DNA of 64,000 bases. Source: JAGQYP01 sp041392305. GTDB lineage: Bacteria; Bacteroidota; Bacteroidia; Flavobacteriales_D; Crocinitomicaceae. The first letter of the stretch is position 1. Every line of letters starts with the position of its first letter. The translations under genes and the position numbers were made by a program. The notes below the pieces were generated by a model. The model did no database searches. It had not been told where the DNA came from and saw only the letters and a list, made by a program, of their open reading frames with translations. Shown piece after piece: positions 36,376 through 45,883 of this stretch. Where the stretch lies: NCBI GenBank assembly GCA_041392305.1, contig JAWKMJ010000011.1, positions 59,608-123,607 of the forward strand, given 5' to 3'.

Positions 36376-39300
36376 TTATTTACTTATGACATGGATAAAA
36401 CCTTGTCCTGTAAATTCGGTTCCATTTTGAGCACGGGCTGTGTATACAAAAGAATATACACCATCTGCTACGCGTTGGCCGGTATTCATATTAGTTCCAT
36501 CCCATGTGTCTGATGGGCTAGTAAGTTCAAAAACCTTATTTCCCCATCTATTTAAAATAGTACAATTCAATTCAGCCATACCTTGGGTGATTGGAGCCCA
36601 AGTGTCGTTGTTATTATCCCCATTTGGAGTGATTACGTTTGGATCTGTAATGGAAGGAATAGGGAATATTTCAATACTCTTGCAAAGTGTATCGTAACAT
36701 TCATAATTGTTCGAAACTACCAAACAAATCTCATAATCTCCAGACATAAATGTTGTATCAAAAGGAGGTTGTAAAGAATCGTATCCAATAACATAAGAAT
36801 TTCCCGAGGAACTGATCGTGTCTCCATTTGCATCTAGTGCAATGAATCCCCATGTATTCGTCACCCTATCTGAAGACATGTCCTCAATAGTAACCGTAAC
36901 TGGTTCTGTTCCTTGCATTGGATCAGCAGTGAAATTGGCTACTGGATTTAGAGAGTCAACATAAACAGAATCTGAAACAATACAATTATTCTGATCGGAT
37001 GCATAAAGAAAATACCAACCTGGCTTTCTATTTCCCCAAGTATTTGTGTTTACAGTTTGACCATTTCCTGTCCATGTATAAGTAATAGTACCTGTACCCC
37101 CAGCAGCAGTTCCAGAAACAGTTCCTGAACCAGGATAAATATTATCACCTCTACAATAGGAAGGCTCAGATGAAATCGTTTGAATATAGATTGAATCTGG
37201 ATTTGTTAAAGTGAATGAATATTGCCAGATACATCCGACAGAATCTACCAAAGTTACCGTATGGTTTCCTGCATTTAGAAAACGAGCATAGTTTGTTGAA
37301 TCTTGCGAAGGTGACCAAGAATATTGTACGGCTCCTTGAGCGTTAAAAACTTGATCTACCAATGCTTCTCCTGAAGCTTCAGCATAGCATTTAGGGTTCG
37401 TTAACAAGATGCTCGCATACATTGAATCTGGTTGGTCTAGGAAGATGGAATCACCTTTAAAACAACCTCTTGCATCTGTAATTGCAGTATAATACCATCC
37501 AGTTGGAATAAGTTCAGCTGCATTTGAGTTTCCTGTGTTTAACAAATTGCTATCCGCATCATAAATAGTAAATGTATACGGTGTGGTGCCTCCTCCACCA
37601 TTTATATAGACAGATCCATAAGATTGACCATAACATAAAGGTTCATCATAAGTCAATCCTAAAGTAATTGGAGAAGGTTCATTAATTGTTACAGTATAAG
37701 ATGAAGCACATCCTATTTGATCAGAAATGGTAATCGTCCAGGTTGATCCGTATAAATTCGACTGTGTATGAGTTGCTGTAGGACTTGTAGTGATAATACC
37801 AGTTTCTGAAATCACTGGTCCAGCTGTTGGAGTCCAAGTGATATCAAATGGCAGATTGCCTGAAGTTCCAGTTATGTTTTGCAATTCAATCGACCCATTC
37901 ATAGCTCCAGGACAAGTTACATCGACTACATTGATTGGGTTTGCGGTTGGTGGGGTTCCTGTAATTGCGCCAATTGAAACTACTGTATCAAGTGTACAAC
38001 CTGTATTAACATCTTCAACATGAATTTGGTATGCTCCATTATATAATCCTGCAAATAAACCACTTGAATTGGAAGCTGTAGTGTTCGGTATACCTCCATC
38101 GATATCAAAAGTAAAGTTTCCAACTCCAGCGGCAGGGTTGGTAATGATCTCAATTTCACCATTGTCGTTAACCCCTACACAAGAAGTGATATCTGTGATG
38201 TTAATCGCCGTTACATTAACTGATCCCATTAAGATTCTCATGGAGTCTAGCACTGAATTACAGTTGTCGGTTACTTGAACATAAGCCCAAGTAGCAGTTG
38301 TTGGCGCGATTGTCCAGGTTGAATTCGTGCTTTCAACAGGCGATATACCGTTATTAAATGACCATTCAAAAGAAGGTGTTCCTGTATTACCAGTAACATT
38401 CGGCGTAATGGTGATGTTTTGACCAGGGCAAATAGTCTGTGTAGATCCACCACTAAAAGTGATTGTTGGAGGTGCAGGTGAATTTACAGTAACATTCATG
38501 GTGCCCTGCGCTGTTACTCCGCATCCATCGGTTACGTCAACGGTATAGGGTGTCGTACCCGTTGTAGGCGGAACAGACACTGTAGCTCCTGTTCCTTGAG
38601 CTCCCCAATCATAAGTGAATGGTGGGGTTCCTGCATCTGTTGAAGCTGTAATATTAATGTTGCCTGGAGGACAAGTTAAAGTAGTGTCCGATACAACCAC
38701 ATTAAAAGTTGGGGCATCGATAATCCAAATTGTTCCATTCAGTGGTATTGTATCCCCACAAGCGGAAATAATGTAAGTTCCTAAAGTAATCGATTCAGGA
38801 GATTCTGACATTCCGTCTTGAATTGGAATAATAGATACAGTAACTGAATCTACTCCATCAGGCATACAAACCGAATCAGGTAAAACATTGTAATCTACTC
38901 CTGGAGTAGCTGTTCCTCCCACAGATAGTGGATAACATATAGCCCCAGTAGCATCATCTCTTGTGAAAACAAGTAAGGCTTCTGTACATCCTTCCACAAC
39001 AACTGAATCGGTCGAAATAGACCCATCAGGATTGATGGGAGATAAACTTACGTTCGGACCTGTTGCTACAAAGGATTCCGATTCTAGGAATACCCCTGTA
39101 TCATAAATTCCATCTAGATTATCTCCTAGTGCCATTTTGATGTGGTAAGTTTCTCCACAAACAAGAGGTGCTGCAATTGCAGTTAATACATCTGTGTAGC
39201 CTTGAAATGCCATCGGAGACCCTGTGTTATAATTGTAATATTGACAGTTAACACACGGCCCTGAATTTGAAGATCCATTATTAATTGTTGCAATGGATAC

Positions 39301-39849
39301 TTCTGTTGCTGTCCCAGGCACTATTGCAATGTTTACCGCACTATTACTAAATGGTCCTGCGATTCCTGGTCCACTTAAAAAGAATCCGAAAACATCCGCA
39401 TAACTTACGTAAGTATTGTACTCCTCTGAACCAAATGAATAATTAAAAACAGCTGTATCATTCGTTGCAAGGAAGTCAAATTCAATGACGATGGCATCAT
39501 TAATCGATGTACCTCCATTAATCTGCAATAGATCTGGATCCGCTCCACCGTTCAAGTCTGTGCTTGAAAAAGTACCAGCCGGAGCACAATCAACCGCATT
39601 CCCCGTTGACATAACAATACCCGTTGAGATTGGGAATCCTGTCCCCATATCATCAAAATATCCAACTTGAACATTAGTTACGTTACCTGGTCCGCCATTA
39701 ACGGTTACGTTCGTTATTTGAACTCCTGGTGCTAAAACATTGGTGATTAAATCTTCAACAGTTTGTGTGTTGGTCACTGTAAACTGTGCATTTACGTAGG
39801 AGCTCACTGATAGTATTGCTCCAAAAATGAATAGGGTTATTCTTTTCAT
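36376..39849 (-). CDS. Large T9SS protein: choice-of-anchor L domain and type B sorting domain
   Basis: The 1157-residue protein has a signal peptide (SSYVNAQ). The choice-of-anchor L domain follows (about 25-250) with TGIVMSTGNAVDCAP, FNYSFGSEEYNTYVSY and a cysteine pair PCVNCQYYNYN. Beyond it are a Calx-beta-like stretch, Ig/PKD and SprB-type repeats, and the gliding-motility-associated C-terminal domain (PNVITPNGDNNNDTWAPI, LNRWGNKVFE, WDGTNMNTGQRVADGVYSF). The C-terminal half of about 700 residues is closely similar to that of the neighbouring giant. It probably acts as a surface adhesin; the ligand is unknown. Confidence 0.9.
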   Translation of the reverse strand: MKRITLFIFGAILSVSSYVNAQFTVTNTQTVEDLITNVLAPGVQITNVTVNGGPGNVTNVQVGYFDDMGTGFPISTGIVMSTGNAVDCAPAGTFSSTDLNGGADPDLLQINGGTSINDAIVIEFDFLATNDTAVFNYSFGSEEYNTYVSYADVFGFFLSGPGIAGPFSNSAVNIAIVPGTATEVSIATINNGSSNSGPCVNCQYYNYNTGSPMAFQGYTDVLTAIAAPLVCGETYHIKMALGDNLDGIYDTGVFLESESFVATGPNVSLSPINPDGSISTDSVVVEGCTEALLVFTRDDATGAICYPLSVGGTATPGVDYNVLPDSVCMPDGVDSVTVSIIPIQDGMSESPESITLGTYIISACGDTIPLNGTIWIIDAPTFNVVVSDTTLTCPPGNINITASTDAGTPPFTYDWGAQGTGATVSVPPTTGTTPYTVDVTDGCGVTAQGTMNVTVNSPAPPTITFSGGSTQTICPGQNITITPNVTGNTGTPSFEWSFNNGISPVESTNSTWTIAPTTATWAYVQVTDNCNSVLDSMRILMGSVNVTAINITDITSCVGVNDNGEIEIITNPAAGVGNFTFDIDGGIPNTTASNSSGLFAGLYNGAYQIHVEDVNTGCTLDTVVSIGAITGTPPTANPINVVDVTCPGAMNGSIELQNITGTSGNLPFDITWTPTAGPVISETGIITTSPTATHTQSNLYGSTWTITISDQIGCASSYTVTINEPSPITLGLTYDEPLCYGQSYGSVYINGGGGTTPYTFTIYDADSNLLNTGNSNAAELIPTGWYYTAITDARGCFKGDSIFLDQPDSMYASILLTNPKCYAEASGEALVDQVFNAQGAVQYSWSPSQDSTNYARFLNAGNHTVTLVDSVGCIWQYSFTLTNPDSIYIQTISSEPSYCRGDNIYPGSGTVSGTAAGGTGTITYTWTGNGQTVNTNTWGNRKPGWYFLYASDQNNCIVSDSVYVDSLNPVANFTADPMQGTEPVTVTIEDMSSDRVTNTWGFIALDANGDTISSSGNSYVIGYDSLQPPFDTTFMSGDYEICLVVSNNYECYDTLCKSIEIFPIPSITDPNVITPNGDNNNDTWAPITQGMAELNCTILNRWGNKVFELTSPSDTWDGTNMNTGQRVADGVYSFVYTARAQNGTEFTGQGFIHVISK

Positions 39850-39905
39850 AACTTATTACATGTAAATTTTCATTCTAAAGCAAGACTATTAATTCTTGCA
39901 GAAGG

Positions 39906-39943
39906 TTGCACAAATAAATTAATTTTTTTTGATAACTGTGCAA
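39906..39943. promoter_or_regulatory. Inverted repeat upstream of the large T9SS gene
   Basis: TTGCACA (39906-39912) and TGTGCAA (39937-39943) form a perfect 7-bp inverted repeat with a 24-base AT-rich spacer, 57-94 bases upstream of the divergent minus-strand gene. It may be an operator. The two arms also share an AAGGTTG neighbour. No regulator is proposed. Confidence 0.35.
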
Positions 39944-40018
39944 GGTTGAATCAACATATTTAGACAATTCGAGTATTGCTAAATGGTGCCAAAAATTTTA
40001 CTCTCATGAAACTTTTGC

Positions 40019-40026
40019 TAACTTTG
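40019..40026 (+). promoter_or_regulatory. -7 promoter element for the M20 dipeptidase
   Basis: TAACTTTG is a full match to TAnnTTTG, 26 bases before the ATG at 40053. No clear -33 TTG at standard spacing is present. Confidence 0.5.
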
Positions 40027-40052
40027 GGTTCACCGAATTTCAAATCAAAAGC

Positions 40053-41459
40053 ATGGAGGAAACAATTCAAACCAATAAGATTACAAGCTATTTCAACGAA
40101 AACAAACAAAGATTTCTTGACGAACTAATTGATCTGTTGAAAATCCCGTCTGTAAGCGCGGATCCTGCATATAAGCAAGATGTAGCAAACATGGCCGAGG
40201 CACTAAAACAGAACATGATCGCATCTGGGTTAGAAAATGTGGAAATTTGTCCAACTAAAGGGCACCCAATTGTTTATGCTGATAAAATCATAGATCCTGC
40301 TTTACCGACAGTTCTAGTTTATGGTCATTACGATGTTCAGCCAGCTGATCCATTAGATCTTTGGCATTCTCCTCCTTTTGAACCTGTAGTAAAGAAGACA
40401 GAAATACATCCTGATGGGGCCATATTTGCTAGGGGAGCTTGTGATGATAAGGGTCAGATGTTCATGCATGTGAAAGCTTTTGAATGCATGATTAAGACGG
40501 ATTCTCTTCCTTGTAACGTGAAATTCATGATTGAAGGTGAAGAAGAAGTTGGATCAGATAATTTAGGAATATTCTGTGCTGAAAATAAGGAGAAATTAAC
40601 TTCTGATATTATTTTGGTTTCAGACACGGGGATGTTGGCCAATGATACGCCATCCATATGTACTGGGTTAAGAGGTTTAAGCTATGTGCAGGTTGAAGTA
40701 ACTGGGCCAAACAGAGACTTGCATTCAGGTTTGTACGGGGGAGCTGTAGCCAATCCAATAAATATCTTAGCTAAGATGATTGCATCCCTTCACGATGAAA
40801 ATAATCATATTACTGTTAAAGGATTCTATGACAATGTAGAAGAACTTTCATCAGAAGAAAGAGCGGAAATGGCCAAAGCGCCTTTTAGTCAGGAAGATTA
40901 TAATAAAGCTCTGGACATTGAGTCGGAGTATGGTGAAAAAGGCTATTCCACAATGGAAAGATCTTCGATTCGACCTACTTTAGATGTGAATGGAATTTGG
41001 GGAGGTTATATTGGTGAAGGAGCTAAAACTGTGATTGCGTCCAAAGCTTATGCGAAAATTTCGATGCGATTGGTTCCGAATCAGTCTTCAGATGAGATTA
41101 CAAAGAAATTTAAAGAGCACTTTGAAAGCATTGCTCCTAAGGGAGTAAGAGTAAAGGTGACACCTCACCACGGTGGTGAAGCAGCTGTTACACCGATAGA
41201 TTCTGTTGGGTTTAAAGCAGCTAGTTTAGCAATGCAGGAAACTTTTGGTAAAAATCCAATACCTGTTCGATCGGGCGGATCCATTCCTATTGTTGCTTTG
41301 TTCGAAAAAGAATTAGGATTGAAGACAGTATTGTTTGGTTTCGGATTGGATTCGGATGCGATTCACTCTCCAAACGAGCATTATGGTTTGTTCAATTTTT
41401 ATAAAGGAATAGAGACCATCCCGCTTTTCTATAAGCATTATGCGGAGTTGTCTAAATAA
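40053..41459 (+). CDS. M20-family metallo-dipeptidase
   Basis: The 468-residue enzyme has the M20 metal sites in order: VLVYGHYDVQPADP (His and first Asp), ARGACDDKGQMF (bridging Asp), FMIEGEEEVGSDN (catalytic Glu pair) and VSDTGM. The dimerisation domain holds GPNRDLHSGLYGG. A late histidine is in DSDAIHSPNEHYG. It hydrolyses dipeptides or related amides with two zinc ions in the cytoplasm; no signal peptide is seen. It resembles the carnosinase/CNDP-like dipeptidases of Bacteroidota. A -7 element precedes it. Confidence 0.92.
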   Translation: MEETIQTNKITSYFNENKQRFLDELIDLLKIPSVSADPAYKQDVANMAEALKQNMIASGLENVEICPTKGHPIVYADKIIDPALPTVLVYGHYDVQPADPLDLWHSPPFEPVVKKTEIHPDGAIFARGACDDKGQMFMHVKAFECMIKTDSLPCNVKFMIEGEEEVGSDNLGIFCAENKEKLTSDIILVSDTGMLANDTPSICTGLRGLSYVQVEVTGPNRDLHSGLYGGAVANPINILAKMIASLHDENNHITVKGFYDNVEELSSEERAEMAKAPFSQEDYNKALDIESEYGEKGYSTMERSSIRPTLDVNGIWGGYIGEGAKTVIASKAYAKISMRLVPNQSSDEITKKFKEHFESIAPKGVRVKVTPHHGGEAAVTPIDSVGFKAASLAMQETFGKNPIPVRSGGSIPIVALFEKELGLKTVLFGFGLDSDAIHSPNEHYGLFNFYKGIETIPLFYKHYAELSK

Positions 41460-41466
41460 GTTCAAA

Positions 41467-42018
41467 ATGCAAAAGTTTTTAAGCCGGATTGGGAAGATTT
41501 TGAATTCGAGATTGTTTCGATATTTAACGTATTTGAAGTTAGGTGTTAAATTTATCATTCTGATATTTTTTCTATGCTCTTGCATGACTTATCAGGATGT
41601 TCAGTTTCAAGGAGTGAGCAATTTCAAAGTTGATAAGATTGATAAAGAGCAAGTGAAATTAAAGTTTGACGCCCGCATCAATAATCCGAATAATTACAAT
41701 ATCACGGTCAGAGCTAATAATGTTGATCTTGGGGTGAATGGAAAATCATTGGCCAAGGGAGATGTTGGTAAAAAAGTAGTGATCAAGAAAAATGCCTCAG
41801 ATGCTTATCCTGTAGAAGTAACGGTAAAGTTTAAAGATCTGATGAGTGGATTGGGAAGCTCTTTGGTCAATATGTTTGGAGGTGGCTCGATCAATTTGGA
41901 AATCAAAGGAAATGCAAAAGTGAGTGCGAAAGGCTTGTCGAAAAAATTCCCTCTTGAATTTGAATATCCAGTCAACCCAAGTGATCTCAATCTCGGTGGG
42001 ATGAACCTTTTCAATTAA
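41467..42018 (+). CDS. LEA type 2 / WHy-domain lipoprotein
   Basis: The start at 41467 avoids overlap with the M20 gene. A charged leader precedes a hydrophobic segment and a lipobox-like LCSC, so it is probably a lipoprotein. The mature part has a WHy/LEA_2 fold pattern: VKLKFDARINNPNNYNITVRANNVDLGVNG (key N-P-N and V-x-L-x-V-N-G), then VEVTVKFKDLMSG. Such domains are implicated in desiccation tolerance or envelope protection, but bacterial members are largely uncharacterised. It is followed seven bases later by the YyaL-like gene. Confidence 0.75.
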   Translation: MQKFLSRIGKILNSRLFRYLTYLKLGVKFIILIFFLCSCMTYQDVQFQGVSNFKVDKIDKEQVKLKFDARINNPNNYNITVRANNVDLGVNGKSLAKGDVGKKVVIKKNASDAYPVEVTVKFKDLMSGLGSSLVNMFGGGSINLEIKGNAKVSAKGLSKKFPLEFEYPVNPSDLNLGGMNLFN

Positions 42019-42023
42019 AGATC

Positions 42024-44039
42024 ATGCAGGATTCTTCTAAAAAAGCAAATGCTTTAATTCATGAATCTTCTCCCTATTTGTTGCAACATGCCTATAATCC
42101 AGTGAATTGGGTTTCATGGAGTGATTCAGTTTTCCAAAAGGCTGCATCTGAAAATAAATTGGTACTGATAAGTGTGGGTTATTCTTCCTGCCATTGGTGC
42201 CATGTGATGGAACATGAGTCTTTCGAAGATGAAACTGTAGCCAAAGTGATGAATCAACATTTTATTTCGGTGAAGGTGGATAGAGAAGAGAGACCAGATG
42301 TGGATCAAGTGTATATGTCGGCCGTGCAATTAATGACTGGACAAGGTGGATGGCCGTTGAATTGCATAGTACTTCCAAACGGAAAACCAATTTATGGAGG
42401 AACTTATTTTAGAAAAGAACAATGGATTCAAATTCTCGAAAAATTAGCTGATTTATATCGAACTGAACCAGAAAGACTCGCTCAATATGCTGAAGAGGTA
42501 GCGGAGGGAATTCGTACTTCCGAGTTGGTTCGTGTGAAAGAAAATAAATCTTTTGCAGAAGATAAATTGGATGAAATCCTGATTAACTGGAAACGAAGAT
42601 TTGATAATATAGAAGGAGGACCCAATAAAGCACCAAAATTTCCTCTGCCTAATAATTACGATTTTTTACTGAGAACCTTTTATCACAACAGAGATGAAAA
42701 TCTGAGATCACATATTGAATTGACCTTAGACAAAATGGCTTGTGGAGGCATTTTCGATCAAATTGGAGGAGGTTTTGCGAGATACTCGGTCGATGCGCTT
42801 TGGAAAGTGCCACATTTTGAAAAGATGCTTTACGATAATGGGCAATTAATTGGTTTGTATGCTGATGCTTTTAAAGTATTTCAAAAGGATCATTATCAGG
42901 AAGTCGTGGAGAAAACCTTTCAATGGTTGGAGTCTGAAATGAAAGATGAGTCAGGCGCTTACTATTCTGCTCTGGATGCAGATTCTGAAGGAGAAGAAGG
43001 GAAGTTTTATGTGTGGAAGGAAAGTGAATTGATGCACATTTTAGGAGATGATTATTTATTGGGGAAGGAAGTCTATCAGATCAACTCCAAAGGATTTTGG
43101 GAGCACGGAAATTACATCTTACATCGAAATGAAAACTTGACTGAACTAGCAGATCGTTTTCAATTGTCTGAAAATGTTATACAAAGGAAGATACAGGCAA
43201 TGGATGCAAAACTTCTTCTGGAAAGGAATAAACGAATTCATCCGGGATTGGATGATAAATGTTTGACCGCTTGGAATGCTTTGCTTATCTCCGGCTTGAC
43301 CAGATCTTATCAGGCTTTTGGGAAAGAAAAATATCTCGAAAGGGCAGAATCTATTGCACAGTGGATCCAAGAAATTCAGTATTCTAATGGAGTGTTGCAT
43401 CATACATATAAAAAAGGGAAGTCTACCATTGAGGGCTTTTTAGATGATTATGCAACTTGTATTCAAGCTTTTTTGGATTTGTATGAGGTTACATTTAAAG
43501 CTGATTACTTTGAGTTTGCTAAAGAATTGTTGAATCAAACGGATGATCTATTTCTGAATAAGGAAAACGAACTTTATTTTTTTACGACCAAAAACGCTCA
43601 GTTAATCCACAGAAAAACAGAAACAGAAGACAATGTCATTCCGTCGACAAATTCCATCATGGCAAGAAATTTATTCCGAATCGGAACCTTGATGGATGAT
43701 GAGAAATTGACGAAGCAAAGTCAAAAAATGCTAACCGCCGTTTACGATGGAATGGAGCAGTACGGGAGTGCTTATTCGAATTGGGGACTTCTATTATTGG
43801 ACTTAATAAAACCGGTAAACGAAATCGTTATAGCAGGGAAAAACTGGAAGAACCAATTAGTTCAAATTCAAAAAAAATACATCCCGAATGCCTTGTTTTT
43901 AGGAGGTGAATCGAATACCATCAATAGTCCGTTAGCCGAAGGGAAATTGGGACAAGATAAAATCTTTGTTTGCCAGAATAAGACTTGCAAATTGCCTGTG
44001 GATAAGGTGGAGGAGGCTTTGGGGGATGTTGTTTTTTAG
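42024..44039 (+). CDS. Thioredoxin-domain protein (YyaL / DUF255 family)
   Basis: The 671-residue protein begins with HESSPYLLQHAYNPVNW, the family hallmark, then a thioredoxin-like domain (about 1-165) with the active-site-like SSCHWCHVME and GWPLNCIVLPNGKP. The rest is a six-hairpin (alpha/alpha)6 glycosidase-like region, with landmarks YYSALDADSEGEEGKFY and LTAWNALLISGLTRSY. It is homologous to eukaryotic SPATA20. The biochemical function of the family is unproven. The length is typical. Confidence 0.9.
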   Translation: MQDSSKKANALIHESSPYLLQHAYNPVNWVSWSDSVFQKAASENKLVLISVGYSSCHWCHVMEHESFEDETVAKVMNQHFISVKVDREERPDVDQVYMSAVQLMTGQGGWPLNCIVLPNGKPIYGGTYFRKEQWIQILEKLADLYRTEPERLAQYAEEVAEGIRTSELVRVKENKSFAEDKLDEILINWKRRFDNIEGGPNKAPKFPLPNNYDFLLRTFYHNRDENLRSHIELTLDKMACGGIFDQIGGGFARYSVDALWKVPHFEKMLYDNGQLIGLYADAFKVFQKDHYQEVVEKTFQWLESEMKDESGAYYSALDADSEGEEGKFYVWKESELMHILGDDYLLGKEVYQINSKGFWEHGNYILHRNENLTELADRFQLSENVIQRKIQAMDAKLLLERNKRIHPGLDDKCLTAWNALLISGLTRSYQAFGKEKYLERAESIAQWIQEIQYSNGVLHHTYKKGKSTIEGFLDDYATCIQAFLDLYEVTFKADYFEFAKELLNQTDDLFLNKENELYFFTTKNAQLIHRKTETEDNVIPSTNSIMARNLFRIGTLMDDEKLTKQSQKMLTAVYDGMEQYGSAYSNWGLLLLDLIKPVNEIVIAGKNWKNQLVQIQKKYIPNALFLGGESNTINSPLAEGKLGQDKIFVCQNKTCKLPVDKVEEALGDVVF

Positions 44040-44146
44040 TACCAAGTTATTTGTGAATAGTATTATATGATTTTTCATTGAACTTTCTTCCCTGAACCAA
44101 TTCACCTCATAACTGTACGATTCTCCAAATTCTAAAACACAAAACA

Positions 44147-45046
44147 ATGAACTATTCTAAAATTTTAGGAATTGGCATTTTGCTGATCTCTTTTTCTTCT
44201 TTTGCTCAAGTTGGGGGTAATCAAGTGTACAGGCAACATCATTCTTATGGCAATGTGAATGCAAAACCAACCATTCAAAGACAAGTCATACGATCGACTG
44301 ATTCTACCTTAATTATCAATTCATTTATTTTATTGAATAAGAGGGCGGATAAATTTGAAGTATCTGTGGGAGTGCATCAAGAAGGAGAGACGGTTGCGGA
44401 ATGCAATAAAAAGATGAATCAAAGAATTGAAGCCTTGAAAACGGATTTGAAAACTATAGGTGTAGAGGAAAAAGATTTATATGTGGATTATGTGGCGCAA
44501 TCAAAAATCTATGATTACGAAGTAGGTAAAACACAGGCAAATCAGGTACAAAAGGGGTTTGAGCTAAAAAAGAATGTGATTTTCATTATTGAGGATATAG
44601 GTTTGATGGACAAGATTTCGGTTTTGTGTGCCAAGCAAGAAATCTATGATATAGTTAAAGTAGAATACATCAATGAAGATATCGATGCGGCATACACTCA
44701 ACTTTTTGATGAATCTGTGAAGTTTATCAATAAAAGAAAAGAGATGTTCTTGAAAGTATGTGAACAGAAATTAAGTGGAAAATCGAGAATCAGTTTTGAC
44801 AATTTTTACAGTTTGTATCCTAAAAATCAATATGTCAGTTATCAACCTTTTGAAACTGCTGATTTGCAAGTGTACAATCATTCTTATAATCAGGATTATG
44901 TCAAAAAGGAATTGAGAAAAACCAAGACTTTCTATTATGATGGAACAGATGTTTCTCCTTTTGATAAAGTGCTCAATGCTGCCGATCCGGAAGTAGGGAT
45001 TCAATATGTATTGCAGGTGGAGATGGTTTATGAGTTTAAGGAATGA
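44147..45046 (+). CDS. SIMPL-domain (DUF541-like) secreted protein
   Basis: The 299-residue protein has a signal peptide ending near SSFAQ and a SIMPL-like region (about 55-210) with the pattern FEVSVGVHQEGETVAECNKKMNQRI and LKTIGVEEKDLYVDYVAQS, i.e. a beta strand, E-G-x-T-x-x-E-A/C, and the G-(I/V)-x-x-x-D-L loop. SIMPL proteins are periplasmic or outer-membrane associated and often linked to oxidative stress. The N-terminal motif is unusual, so the call is moderate. The next gene starts 51 bases later. Confidence 0.72.
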   Translation: MNYSKILGIGILLISFSSFAQVGGNQVYRQHHSYGNVNAKPTIQRQVIRSTDSTLIINSFILLNKRADKFEVSVGVHQEGETVAECNKKMNQRIEALKTDLKTIGVEEKDLYVDYVAQSKIYDYEVGKTQANQVQKGFELKKNVIFIIEDIGLMDKISVLCAKQEIYDIVKVEYINEDIDAAYTQLFDESVKFINKRKEMFLKVCEQKLSGKSRISFDNFYSLYPKNQYVSYQPFETADLQVYNHSYNQDYVKKELRKTKTFYYDGTDVSPFDKVLNAADPEVGIQYVLQVEMVYEFKE

Positions 45047-45097
45047 TATGCAATTGATTTGTGGAATAAATGCAATGTGAGCATCATTTAATTAAAA

Positions 45098-45781
45098 ATG
45101 AAACTCGGCATTCAATATTCTTGTCCGGTAAAATGGGATCAGTTGAAGACTTTAGAGGACAAAACACGCTTTTGTGATTTATGCTTTAAGAGAATTTATG
45201 ATTTCCAAAATGCATCTGATTGTGAGATTGAGGAGATTTTGAGAGGTAAAGGGTCTGTTTGTGCTAAGGTTCCAGCTTCGAAATTGGAGCAACCGATTAC
45301 GCCTTTTCAAAAAGTATTATTGGCTTTGGTGATCTGTTTTAGTGGAACTCTTTTTAAAGTTGATTTTGCTTATGGGCAGGAGGTTGAAAATCAAGTTTTC
45401 CAAAAAGATACAATATCGAATTCTTGGGAAGTGAGAGGGAGAGTGATGGATGAGGAGGTTTTAGAGTCGGTTATTGGATGCCATATAGAATTGGAAGGAG
45501 CAAATATTGGAACCATTTCAGATTTAGATGGATATTTCAGAATTAATATTCCCGATACATTGACAAAAGTCAAATTGATATTTAGTTATGTGATGTACAA
45601 TAATTTGATTATTGAAGTTGAAAAAGGGGAAGGTGTAGTTGATCTAGGAGATTTGTTTTTGAAAAGTGATATGGAATATCAGATGATTGGAATTATTATC
45701 GATATAGATCCAGAAACGGGATTAGAAAAGAACTCTATAGAATACCTTTTTCAAAAAGAGAAGAGTTTGCCTGGGTTTTGA
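45098..45781 (+). CDS. Cysteine-motif protein with CarboxypepD_reg domain
   Basis: The 227-residue protein has an N-terminal cysteine block, CPVKWDQL..TRFCDLCFKRIYDF, a variant of the C-x-x-x-W-x-x-(M/L) ... RFC-x-x-C-x-K-x-V-x-DF unit found before TonB or carboxypeptidase-regulatory domains in Bacteroidota. A membrane segment (about 70-87) follows. The outer part (about 105-190) is a carboxypeptidase-regulatory-like beta-sandwich with VRGRVMDEEVLESVIGCHIELEGANIGTISDLDGYFRIN (landmark GTISDLDGYF). It is probably inner-membrane bound with the beta domain facing out. The function is unknown. Confidence 0.75.
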   Translation: MKLGIQYSCPVKWDQLKTLEDKTRFCDLCFKRIYDFQNASDCEIEEILRGKGSVCAKVPASKLEQPITPFQKVLLALVICFSGTLFKVDFAYGQEVENQVFQKDTISNSWEVRGRVMDEEVLESVIGCHIELEGANIGTISDLDGYFRINIPDTLTKVKLIFSYVMYNNLIIEVEKGEGVVDLGDLFLKSDMEYQMIGIIIDIDPETGLEKNSIEYLFQKEKSLPGF

Positions 45782-45797
45782 TTGTAGTGGGTTGTGA

Positions 45798-45837
45798 CAC
45801 GGAGATTCACGGCGACGCACGGCGATGCACGGAGGTT
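45798..45837 (+). repeat. Left arm of copy 1: four tandem 10-bp units
   Basis: The units are CACGGAGATT, CACGGCGACG, CACGGCGATG and CACGGAGGTT, in register with no gaps. The consensus is CACGGNGANN. It is far richer in G and C than the surrounding DNA. Confidence 0.9.
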
Positions 45838-45851
45838 ATGATGTTTTTTTC

Positions 45852-45859
45852 TATATTTG
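45852..45859 (+). promoter_or_regulatory. -7 promoter element inside copy 1
   Basis: TATATTTG matches TAnnTTTG and lies 24 bases before the GxxExxY ATG, between the left arm and the ORF. The same box is found in copy 2, so the element appears to carry its own promoter. Confidence 0.5.
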
Positions 45860-45883
45860 ATTAACCATTTAAATCAATATTCA

